This document shows, in pieces, positions 10,101-15,838 of a DNA stretch of 64,000 bases (position 1 is the stretch's first letter; each line of letters starts with the position of its first letter). A model generated the notes under the pieces. It worked only from the letters and a program-made list of their open reading frames with translations, made no database searches and was not told the DNA's origin. The position numbers were made by a program, and so were the translations under genes. Source of the stretch: Streptomyces sp. S4.7 (GTDB taxonomy: Bacteria > Actinomycetota > Actinomycetes > Streptomycetales > Streptomycetaceae); NCBI RefSeq assembly GCF_010384365.1, contig NZ_CP048397.1, positions 1-64,000 of the forward strand, written 5' to 3'.

Positions 10101-10316
10101 GCGCGGAGCCTGGTCGGACGGCTCCGTCGAGGCTGCAGGCGGGGCAGCGTGGGCGGGGTTGTCCGGCACGGCAGCGCCGGAAGACGCCTCACCGGTGTGG
10201 GATGAACGCGAGGAGGACACCCGGGGACTCCAAGAGCAGAAGCGGCAAGCGGGTTGTGAGGGGAAGGTCGGACAAGTCGGCTCGGCAGCGGCCGTCAGCA
10301 GGAGCGGAACGCCCAC
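7185..10316 (-). CDS. Tap-like telomere protein fused to Phd-like and DnaB-like domains
   Basis: 1043 residues from GTG 10316, with no clear ribosome site, so the start is uncertain. Order of parts: disordered leader (1-135); two Phd/YefM-like segments (EARSTLKQLINAAIEG at about 143-158 and DTRKKLGDLIQHGAEG at 195-210, the second followed by PVAVLLPA); a Pro/Thr/Ala linker (230-400); a DnaB/RecA-like domain (425-650) with LPTGLRTLDDALGGLQPG and the degenerate P-loop AAAPGAGSS (the usual Lys is Ser), then LALVVVDRLQT; a second Pro-rich linker; and a Tap-like C-terminal domain (718-1043). That last domain carries family-B-polymerase-like motifs: A, ALDTNASFLSAF with D827; B, IKSMYSKFTST at 950-960; C, RARGTDELHV with D1008. 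Its partner tpg1 abuts it. TTATGTAACG repeats lie at its 5' end. It is probably involved in end replication; the helicase part is likely non-catalytic. Confidence 0.65.
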   Translation of the reverse strand: MGVPLLLTAAAEPTCPTFPSQPACRFCSWSPRVSSSRSSHTGEASSGAAVPDNPAHAAPPAASTEPSDQAPRWAGNWPLSFPTSSTPSAAAKTASEDAARRHGEDSQLESVEDPLTKPGTASTASDEETPHALARTGPATLHEARSTLKQLINAAIEGHPTPLTRGPHHALLTTPAHATELGWDLTEALTHSFADTRKKLGDLIQHGAEGHPQVLCRHRTPVAVLLPADADGTPTPPAPQAEPAPDTAAPDSTPPAKGQQAVQKTTAAEAARDFAPALPTTPAEAAAALTTPSEPQPEPVPAAQDTSTPAHTPPASPGTTPTTPTGSPAATTPTPATPTPGTPTLQHPATPSTALPVPPSAPPQSGPPAPTPVTPDAGHETTIPASAPPAITAPRTPRRLAALAQALDTVLPTTVPTGETTTPTPLMGLPTGLRTLDDALGGLQPGRFYLVAAAPGAGSSLIATAAARTSALDQHQPVLYAASGLTRADIAARIVAAHLPVDYRRLRASRLTPTEQDDTAALHHHLAQAPLYIDDGTDLTTGAIAESVPDLPGLALVVVDRLQTTEDPRLPLSGPTQITDAAQALAHLARTHELPVLAAVDTDDPQLIAALSLDITITLTRDADQIHATITERDLGAQATLTLHADLAHARITDPATPAPQAPPQPPAVTPHTPAQPPQAHPQAPTPTEPAPTVHTAAPRRPSRHRTSAPPLAPPQGGYASRDYSYFTGMITRAVDEALHDHDGDITTATEALVKKAVPNAMALFEATRVGGNYEHTVYPETLEFLRKKTKDGADEIWEGRHNWTNTRLMDALQNGTHHPITVNALDTNASFLSAFKTHLPIGALIHDPYGGFDPKRSGIYRLPTRPTWHHPHLPDPIGNRREDGPVLLDDATIRLLIRCARLGLCEAPHITECWTSGTSEGLLEKFRRVLTEARANAIEADDTVTVEYIKSMYSKFTSTIGESSVNRDIRRPDWMHIIRSQAFANLWYKSHRVHSNGLTVVRARGTDELHVAGDWRTVFTEGRLTTQMKQKDQYPLPRKSAR

Positions 10317-10323
10317 GCCGTAA

Positions 10324-10396
10324 AAAATGTAACGCTACCGCCTAGTCTAGCTGGCGGTACATAAAATTGGTCAGAATTATGTAACGCCGGGGTGGG
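10324..10396. promoter_or_regulatory. Repeat-rich upstream region of tap1
   Basis: Three copies of the AATTATGTAACGCC-type motif lie directly before the tap1 start: 10326-10342 (plus), 10353-10368 (minus) and 10374-10388 (plus). The first two face each other across a TAGTCTAGCT spacer, with outer arms TACCGCC and GGCGGTA. The same motif recurs at the hairpin-rich left edge of the window. It could be an operator for the adjacent double-HTH protein or a Tap/Tpg binding or replication site. Confidence 0.5.
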
Positions 10397-10414
10397 AGTC
10401 GCGGGTGATCACGC

Positions 10415-10437
10415 CCGATCCTGCCCGGGAGGATCGG
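10415..10437 (-). terminator. Hairpin after the double-HTH gene
   Basis: CCGATCCT and AGGATCGG form an 8-bp stem around a GC-rich 7-base centre that can itself pair. It lies about 90 bases downstream of the HTH gene stop on the minus strand, between that gene and the tap1 control region. There is no T-run, as is usual for actinomycetes. Confidence 0.4.
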
Positions 10438-10525
10438 TGGCGATGGGCGGAAGACGGTAGGCCGGTAGAGCTGTCAGGCGTGATCGACAACCTGTCCCGT
10501 GGGGTGGCGCGCTCTGCCAAGGCAT

Positions 10526-11356
10526 TCAGCTGAGCTCGGAAGGCGGCCTGCTCAGCGGCCCGTGTTTGCCTTTGGCCTCGTCCTCCGGTTCGTCGTAGTC
10601 CTCGTACGTCTCGTCCGGATGGATCTGCCCGGTACGGCGCTTGATCTCCTCGTCGCGCTCGCGGCGTTCGAGGTACTCCTGCACGGCCGGGTCGGCGTCC
10701 GCGCACGCGTACCCTCTGCCTCGCCAGGTCGGCTCGGGCGGTCGCCGGCGGTCCTCGATGCGGTCGAGGACCACGTGCCACCGGGCGGCGTCCGCCACGC
10801 TCACGTCGAAGGCTTTCAGGAGCACGGACAGCTGCTCTCGGCTGGGCAGGACCTTCCCGTTGAGGATCAGGTGGGCTGTCGAACGCGGTACACGGTGCCC
10901 GTCGGCCTTGGTCGCCTTCTCAATGGCGCAGTAAGAGGGCCGGCCGGCCCGCAGGCGCAGCCGAGTCAGTTCCTGGCCCAGGGAGGCGGGGGTGCGGACC
11001 TGCCGGGTCCGTCGGCCGCAGCCGGCCAGGTGTGGGCGGGCCTTCTCGATCGCAGCTGCCTTCCACAGGCTCAGGGCTGTTGCTTCCCGCCGCTGCGTGG
11101 AGTGGTTGCCGGGGTCACCGGCAGCGCGGGCATAGGCGAGGACGGTCTCGAACGGGGGCAGGTGGGTGCCGCGGGCGACCTGGCTGAGGGTGGAGGCTCC
11201 GCGGTACCCGGGCGCGTTCGGTGGGCCGGTGCGCTCGGACAGGGTGGCGTAGGTGGTACGGGTCTCGTCCTTGAGCTGGCGCAGGTAGGCGGCCAGGGCC
11301 CGCAGCCGAGGGCTGGCGCCGACGGCGACAGGTTTGGTGGGGCGGCCCATCGTCAC
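10526..11356 (-). CDS. Double helix-turn-helix DNA-binding protein
   Basis: 276 residues; the real start may be the ATG two codons in (MGRPTKPVA). Two XRE-like helix-turn-helix regions are visible: LRQLKDETRTTYATLSERTG with STLSQVARGTHLPP (about 25-70), and PSYCAIEKATKADGHRVPRS with STAHLILNGKVLPS (about 140-175). The C-terminus is very acidic and then basic (DETYEDYDEPEDEAKGKHG). It is read in the same direction as tap1-tpg1 and lies 210 bases upstream of tap1, with the TTATGTAACG repeats between them, so it is a reasonable candidate repressor or origin-binding factor for that module. No enzymatic motif is seen. Specific function unknown. Confidence 0.6.
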   Translation of the reverse strand: MTMGRPTKPVAVGASPRLRALAAYLRQLKDETRTTYATLSERTGPPNAPGYRGASTLSQVARGTHLPPFETVLAYARAAGDPGNHSTQRREATALSLWKAAAIEKARPHLAGCGRRTRQVRTPASLGQELTRLRLRAGRPSYCAIEKATKADGHRVPRSTAHLILNGKVLPSREQLSVLLKAFDVSVADAARWHVVLDRIEDRRRPPEPTWRGRGYACADADPAVQEYLERRERDEEIKRRTGQIHPDETYEDYDEPEDEAKGKHGPLSRPPSELS

Positions 11357-11408
11357 CGGTTGTGACGCGGGTACCCGGGGCTCCGTACCCGCGTCACCAC
11401 GAAAGGGT

Positions 11409-11717
11409 TCAGCCGGAGGGGGTCAGCCTCTTGGCGGTACTGCAGTGAACAGTCTTCTGATGCCGCCACAGCTGCACCACCGCCAGCCCGAGCAGCACGG
11501 TGAACACCACCACCAGCACGGCGGCGATCTCCGACTGCTGACCGCTGCCTTCCCTGCCCGACTGCAGGACCAAGCCCAGCACGGACAGCATCATCCCGAC
11601 CAGGTACACCGAACGGACACGGCGCAGCTGCCGCACCGCACGGGGAGCAAGGGCAACACGCACACGCTTCATCGAGGCCATATCCGCCCGATACCCCCAC
11701 CCGCCCGGAACAGACAT
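11409..11717 (-). CDS. Small two-helix membrane protein
   Basis: About 102 residues from the ATG at 11717 (alternatives at 11681 and 11672). A basic N-terminal stretch (KRVRVALAPRAVRQLRRVR) is followed by hydrophobic helix 1 (SVYLVGMMLSVLGLVLQ), a short Gly/Ser/Gln loop and helix 2 (IAAVLVVVFTVLLGLAVVQLW). The basic cytoplasmic tail is RHQKTVHCSTAKR. The positive-inside rule puts both ends in the cytoplasm. No family is recognised. It sits upstream of the double-HTH gene on the same strand, separated by about 50 bases. Confidence 0.5.
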   Translation of the reverse strand: MSVPGGWGYRADMASMKRVRVALAPRAVRQLRRVRSVYLVGMMLSVLGLVLQSGREGSGQQSEIAAVLVVVFTVLLGLAVVQLWRHQKTVHCSTAKRLTPSG

Positions 11718-11788
11718 CGAACGTTCCCGGCCGAAAGAGCGTTCACAGCCCTTACTTCGCCCCTTCACTGCTCGCAAGGGCTGCGCTC

Positions 11789-12100
11789 ATGTCGTCAACA
11801 CGGCGTTGGGACGGGGCCGCTGAGGATGCGGGGCCTCGCGCCGGGCACCGGCGGCCCGCAATCGTGCGACTTCCCGCCTGCACCGTCCTGCTGTGCGTCA
11901 CGGACGGAGTGGCGGAGGCCCGGAACGCGGTCAGGGCCCCTTCTACGACCCTGCCGAAGCTGAGGCCGGTCCCGGGCAGAGACCCAGAGAGGCTGATCGA
12001 CACCCTCTTCTCGTCGGCCGGCCGCTGGATCAGAAGCGAGCGCGACGACGACATGGCGGTAGTGGCCTTCGCACACCTCGGCGTCGGCGGCCAGGGGTGA
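11789..12100 (+). pseudogene. Remnant of a SpoIIE/PP2C-type phosphatase
   Basis: The sequence keeps the C-terminal signature of SpoIIE phosphatases in pieces. VLLCVTDGVAEARN is followed, in another frame, by GPFYDPAEAEAG, and then, back in the first frame, by RDPERLIDTLFSS and the terminal RDDDMAVVAFAHLG. The metal-binding DG and DD pairs are recognisable, but the frame changes twice and the front two thirds are missing. It is a dead fragment. A second, less decayed phosphatase of this class lies at 61993-62954. Confidence 0.65.
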
Positions 12101-12234
12101 TGCGAACGAGTGCGTACCAGCTGAGCAGCGAACCGCTGGGGACGCAAGACGCGTTGGGCAGGGCATTGACCGTGTGCCGCGATGGCGGGGTCAGAGCGCC
12201 TGTGGGGCCACCTCCAGTGTCACCCCTGTGAGAC

Positions 12235-12362
12235 GGGAGTCCGGGGTGCCGGGAGTCCGGGGTGCCGGGAGTCCGGGGTGCCGGGAGTCCGGGGTGCCGG
12301 GAGTCCGGGGTGCCGGGAGTCCGGGGTGCCGGGAGTCCGCGCCCGCGCGGGCGCGGACTCCC
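12235..12362. repeat. Seven 16-bp tandem repeats ending in a 32-bp palindrome
   Basis: The unit GGGAGTCCGGGGTGCC repeats without change from 12235, with units starting at 12235, 12251, 12267, 12283, 12299 and 12315. A seventh start at 12331 merges into a perfect palindrome: GGGAGTCCGCGCCCGC facing its exact reverse complement up to 12362. It lies between two pseudogene fragments on opposite strands. It may be a slipped terminator stem (the palindrome arm shares GGGAGTCC with the unit) or a recombination scar. Confidence 0.85.
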
Positions 12363-12399
12363 GGCGCCCCGGCACCCCGCCCAGTCCCCTCGGCTCGCC

Positions 12400-12690
12400 T
12401 TACGGTGCGGGGGTGTAGACGACGGCGGTGTTCTCGCACGGCCCGTCGGAGAGGACCTTCAGCGCCTCCAGTTCGCGCTTGTCGACGTTCAGGTTCCAGC
12501 GGAGCTTGGTGGCGACCCACTCCCCCACGTAGCGGCACTGCTGCCCGGCAGCCGGCGGCAGCCAGTCGGCCGGGTCCTTGTCGGACTTCTGCCGGTTGGT
12601 GCGCGCGGTCACCGCGACCAGCGAGGTGTCCGCGTCCTGGTCGTTGGCGTACGCCTCACGGCGCTGCGCGGTCCACGCGGAGGCGCCAGT
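12400..12690 (-). pseudogene. 3' fragment of a secreted HNH endonuclease (DUF1524)
   Basis: Reading leftwards from about 12690 the frame gives REAYANDQDADTSLVAVTAR, then NRQKSDKDPADWLPP, RCRY-like QQCRYVGEWVATKLRWNLNV and a final Cys-containing tail ending at 12400. NRxKSDKDPAxWLPP and the W-x-KLRW block are the C-terminal signature of actinomycete HNH family proteins with the GmrSD/DUF1524 nuclease fold. The catalytic HNH part upstream and the signal peptide are absent; the break is near the GGCGCCAGTTGGCG sequence at about 12688. Confidence 0.7.
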
Positions 12691-12773
12691 TGGCGGGGAG
12701 CGTCATTCCAACTGTGCTGTATTCGAAACTGCGGTGGTCTCGGCGAGGGTGTCAGGGGCGAGCGCTAGGGTGC

Positions 12774-13548
12774 GTGGCCGTGGACGTCACTGATCTTGAC
12801 TACCGGGCCCGGACGCGGTCCGGCTGCATCCCGCCGGAGCTGGTCTCGCGGCTGCTCGAACGCGGCCACGTCGACGTGGCCGAGGTGCAGGCCGGTCGCG
12901 GAGAGTGGTTCTGCGCGTTGGCGCGGGCGCGGTTGCTGGGTGAGCAGGGCCGACAGGCCGACGCGTTGGAGGTACTCGCCCCGTACCTGGCAACCGGCTG
13001 GTGGACGGCCGTCGTAGCTGCGGCCGAGCTGCTGGAGGGCTGGGGCCGTGTCGACGAGGCGATCGAGATCACCCGGGTCCGTATGGAGGCCGGGCATCCG
13101 ATGGCGCTGGAGTCCTACACGCGCCTCCTCGCCCGACACGGTCGCGCCGAGGAGGCGTTCACCCTGCTGCGCCCGCACCTCGGCGAGCCATCTCTCGCCG
13201 AGGCTCTGGTCGATGTCGCAGGTCCCGCCGGACGCGACGAGGAAGCCGCCGCACTGCTCACCACCCGGACCGAGCACCAGTGCTCCGACTTCCCGTGGTG
13301 CTGCCGAGGCCTCGATCGCGACACGGCAATCGGGCTGCTCGCAACGGTCCGCGAGCGTCAGGGCCGCACCGACGAGGCGATCACCCTGCTGCGCACCGGC
13401 AGCACCACGATACTCAACAACTGTGAGCAACTGGCCGCACTGCTGGCACGGCACGGCCGGCTCGACGAGCTTCGGGCAACTGCGGCAACTGATAACTCGA
13501 GGTACGCCGTGCAACGGCTTGCGAGGCTGCTGGAGGAGCGCGGCGAGA
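12774..13548 (+). pseudogene. TPR-like repeat protein, C-terminally fused or truncated
   Basis: From GTG 12774 or 12780 the product is VDVTDLDYRARTRSGCIPPE followed by degenerate tetratricopeptide-like helices that repeat LLxxxGRxDEA patterns (GEQGRQADALEVLAPYL, EGWGRVDEAIEITRVRM, ARHGRAEEAFTLLRPHL, ERQGRTDEAITLLRTGS, ARHGRLDELRATAATD). The frame is coherent to LARLLEERGE at about 13548. After that the coding pattern moves to another frame and becomes a different protein. This type of TPR protein is common in Streptomyces, with no assigned function. It was probably longer and was cut by a deletion that joined it to the next fragment. Confidence 0.55.
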
Positions 13549-14262
13549 CTACGGGAGTTGGAGTCGGCAACCTCCGCCCTGGCGTTCACGAAGCTGACGC
13601 GCCCCGTGGACCTGCAGTGGGTCCTCGACGAGGACTCCGCCCTGGCATGGTCCGGCAGTCAGGACCCCTTGCTGGAAGTCCATGTCCTGCCGCTGGACTT
13701 TCACGGCTACTCGGCCCGAGAACTCGAACAGCTCAACACCTCGCTGCCCAACCGGATCCGCACCTCCGGAAAGGTCGGGCACGATGTCGCTCTCACCCCG
13801 TCGAAGTTCGCCGCACACGCGGCTGTGAGCATCCCCGCACGCCGCCCGCAGTCCTGGAACGAACCCCCGCAGGGCGAGCTCGCGGAGGTCCGCCTCTACA
13901 AGAGCGGACAGCTCACCGTCCGGGCCTCACTCCCCCGGGACGGGCTCGGCGCGATCCTGGATCCGATCGCGCTGCCCGAACAGCTCACCGAGCTGCTGCA
14001 GTTCGCCGGTGCGCTGAACATCGTCCAGCACGAGCGCATCGTTGTGGCGACCGCCGTATCCAAGACGTCGATGGTCAGCCTCGGCACCTTCGACCCACAC
14101 CGGGAACGGCAAAGGGTCAGGCTCGCACCCCAGTCAGGCTTCACACTGCGCACCGACCCCGACGAGACCGTCACCCTCACCGCGCTGAGCACCGGCGCCC
14201 AGGAGGTCGCCACCTCCCTGGCGCGCCTACTCATCTCCCAGCACCCGCACTGGGCCGGATAG
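13549..14262 (+). pseudogene. C-terminal fragment, possibly of an AlbA_2-type protein
   Basis: In the frame that takes over after the TPR region, the text RELESATSALAFTKLTRP, LQWVLDEDSALAWSGSQDP and LLEVHVLPLDF continues for about 230 residues to a natural-looking end at 14262 (LARLLISQHPHWAG). The codon bias is good throughout. It lacks its own start and N-terminus. The mixed alpha/beta text with PPQGELAEVRLYKSGQLTV resembles the C-terminal half of AlbA_2/Schlafen-like proteins as I recall them, but this is weak. No catalytic motif is visible. Confidence 0.45.
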
Positions 14263-14280
14263 AACCTGCTTCGGCAGCAC

Positions 14281-14754
14281 TCAGCGGCGTATCGACAGTT
14301 TCACGCGCACATGGGTGGTGAGCCCGGCGTGGATCGCGGGATCGACACAGGTCGGGTCGGCCATCGGCCCGGTGATGATCACGACGTCGCCGGTGGCGGC
14401 GACGTCACGCCGCCACCTCTGTTCGGTCGGCATGCTCCCCTCGTAGAGGGAACCCTGCCCGGGAAGCCGCACCACAAGCGACTCGCCAGACAGTCGCAGC
14501 ACCACTCTCCAGCCCGGCGTGCGCACAGGGGCGAACAGTGACGGCAAGGTCAGCTGCTGTCCGCCGGCTTCGCGTACCAGGACCTCCAGGAGATCCGGTA
14601 TCTCCACCTTCCCCTGGGCGTCATGCACCTGCATAGTGTGGGGCCGCAGCATGAAGATCACTGCCTCGTCGGCGAAGTACCCGCTCTGCGCGGCGAGTTG
14701 CAACTCGCTTCCAGTCGGGACGTATCGCGGCAGCTCGGTGTCATGGTCTTTCAT
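14281..14754 (-). CDS. Hypothetical protein of about 157 residues
   Basis: The ATG at 14754 is preceded by GGAGAAGG nine bases upstream, which decides the start. The product is MKDHDTELPRYVPTGSELQL and onward: a soluble, mixed-charge protein with VIFMLRPHTMQVHDAQGKVE near the middle and ending THVRVKLSIRR. No signal peptide, membrane helix or family motif is recognised. It is convergent with the AlbA_2-like fragment, and their stops are about 20 bases apart. Confidence 0.55.
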   Translation of the reverse strand: MKDHDTELPRYVPTGSELQLAAQSGYFADEAVIFMLRPHTMQVHDAQGKVEIPDLLEVLVREAGGQQLTLPSLFAPVRTPGWRVVLRLSGESLVVRLPGQGSLYEGSMPTEQRWRRDVAATGDVVIITGPMADPTCVDPAIHAGLTTHVRVKLSIRR

Positions 14755-14871
14755 CGGGCACCTTCTCCTGCGTGTCAGGCGGTAGCGGGCCGGCTGGGTG
14801 TCACCGGTGGAGGAAGTCCGTCCACCACTGGCAGAAGCCGGCCACGACGACGCCAACTCCGTCGCCCCCAT

Positions 14872-15091
14872 GGCCTGTTACGTAACCGTAGGGCTGAGGA
14901 ATTACGCGGCGTTCCACACACGGCAGCCAAAAAAGCGACGAACACGCCGTATGGCAGCAGATCTTCCGGTAGAGGGCACCGGCGCCGCTGCAGAGCGCGT
15001 GCGGGCGGGGAACGCGGGCCGCACGCACGCCGTGCCGGGCACTCGCACACGTAGCCCAGCGGGCCCCACCGCTGGCGGCCCGGAAACGCGA
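14872..15091. other. Intergenic, no gene seen
   Basis: A stretch between the hypothetical gene and the tRNA terminator. It contains the 10-bp palindrome GTTACGTAAC near 14877, which loosely resembles half of the GTAACG motif found at the left end but is not an exact copy. No credible protein frame. Confidence 0.4.
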
Positions 15092-15125
15092 CAGGGTCCG
15101 GATCCTCGAATGGATCCGGACCCTG
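15092..15125 (-). terminator. Strong hairpin terminator of the tRNA gene
   Basis: A perfect 14-bp stem, CAGGGTCCGGATCC against GGATCCGGACCCTG, with loop TCGAAT. It lies nine bases beyond the tRNA 3' end in the direction of its transcription, so it is the likely transcription terminator. Confidence 0.8.
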
Positions 15126-15133
15126 CTCGGCAG

Positions 15134-15207
15134 TAGCGGGGACAGGATTTGAACCTGCGACCTCTGGGTTATGAGCCCAGCGAGCTACCGAGCTGCTCCA
15201 CCCCGCG
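15134..15207 (-). tRNA. tRNA-Met (CAT), initiator-type
   Basis: Read on the minus strand it begins CGCGGGGTGGAGCAG and folds as a cloverleaf: acceptor CGCGGGG with CCCCGCT, D arm with AGCTCGGTAGCT, anticodon stem-loop TGGGCTCATAACCCA (anticodon CAT), and T arm GCAGGTTCAAATCCTGT. Three consecutive G:C pairs in the anticodon stem and the unpaired position 1:72 are initiator hallmarks. The mismatch here is C1 with T72 rather than the common C1-A72. No CCA is encoded. The terminator hairpin follows immediately. The presence of an initiator tRNA suggests chromosomal DNA or a very large plasmid. Confidence 0.93.
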
Positions 15208-15265
15208 TCGGTGAAGCCAACCGTACGCCATCCCGCGATCTGCGGAGACCACCTCCGGCCAGGGG

Positions 15266-15838
15266 CTATGCAGCGAAGCCAACGTTGGTGCAGTACTCGT
15301 ACGCCCCGTACTGGGATCCAAGATCAGGCAGGATGTCGTCGGTCCAGGCCGCGTCCAAGCCCTGGTGGTCACCGGCCGCCCACGCCCCGACGATCCTGTC
15401 CCAGCGGCGCACGTTCATGTGCCGGAAGGGAACGTCGCGCTGCAGCGGGCGGGCGACGCCGGACTGGTTGAGGGGGTGGATCTCCACCCTGGTGCCGCCG
15501 TTCGCGTTGAGGCGCTTGAGCAGGTGCCGGGCCACGTTCTGCCGGCGCACCGCCCGGTAGGCGTCGTCGATCTTCTTCAGGTTCTTCGCCGAGGGGTGGC
15601 GCTTGGCCTCCAGCCATGCCTTCAGCGTGCGGTCGGTCACCGTCAGCCCGGCATCCCTGGCGGCCTGACGGGCGTGGTCGGACCTCGTCAGATAGTTGAG
15701 GCGCGCCATGAGACCGCGCTTCGCGGTGATGGGGGTGGCGATGCCGCCGGCGAGGTCGTCGAGCTTTTGCCCGACGAGTTCGCTTCCCCTGATGCCGCTC
15801 GCGCCGAACCTTCCGAAGTCGTTGTTCCTCTCCGGCAT
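15266..15838 (-). CDS. Tpg-like putative terminal protein, copy 2
   Basis: 190 residues. Same plan as the copy at 6564-7184: AKRGLMARLNYLTRSDHARQ, a helix-turn-helix-like DAGLTVTDRTLKAWLEAKRH (about 62-81), a basic helix YRAVRRQNVARHLLKRLN, then NGGTRVEIHPLNQSGVARP (about 113-131), and an acidic, aromatic C-terminus GSQYGAYEYCTNVGFAA. Tpg terminal proteins covalently cap linear Streptomyces DNA; a hydroxyl residue after the HTH serves as the primer. Thr and Ser candidates lie in and just after the GGTRVEIH block. Its ATG follows the TAG of tap2 with no gap, exactly as in the first pair. The surface and acidic C-terminus differ from archetypal Tpg, so this is a divergent class. Confidence 0.62.
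   Translation of the reverse strand: MPERNNDFGRFGASGIRGSELVGQKLDDLAGGIATPITAKRGLMARLNYLTRSDHARQAARDAGLTVTDRTLKAWLEAKRHPSAKNLKKIDDAYRAVRRQNVARHLLKRLNANGGTRVEIHPLNQSGVARPLQRDVPFRHMNVRRWDRIVGAWAAGDHQGLDAAWTDDILPDLGSQYGAYEYCTNVGFAA

Noticed and set aside
7185..10316. Calling the middle domain of the fusion a working replicative helicase
   Set aside because: The P-loop lysine is Ser and the Walker B region is weak, so ATP hydrolysis is doubtful; only a DnaB-like fold is claimed.
12235..12362. A CRISPR array
   Set aside because: The units are contiguous 16-bp tandem copies without spacers, and no cas genes are near.
14870..14890. Another copy of the TGTAACGCC family (GTTACGTAAC)
   Set aside because: It is a simple 10-bp palindrome and lacks the AATTATG flank and the CC ending of the true copies.
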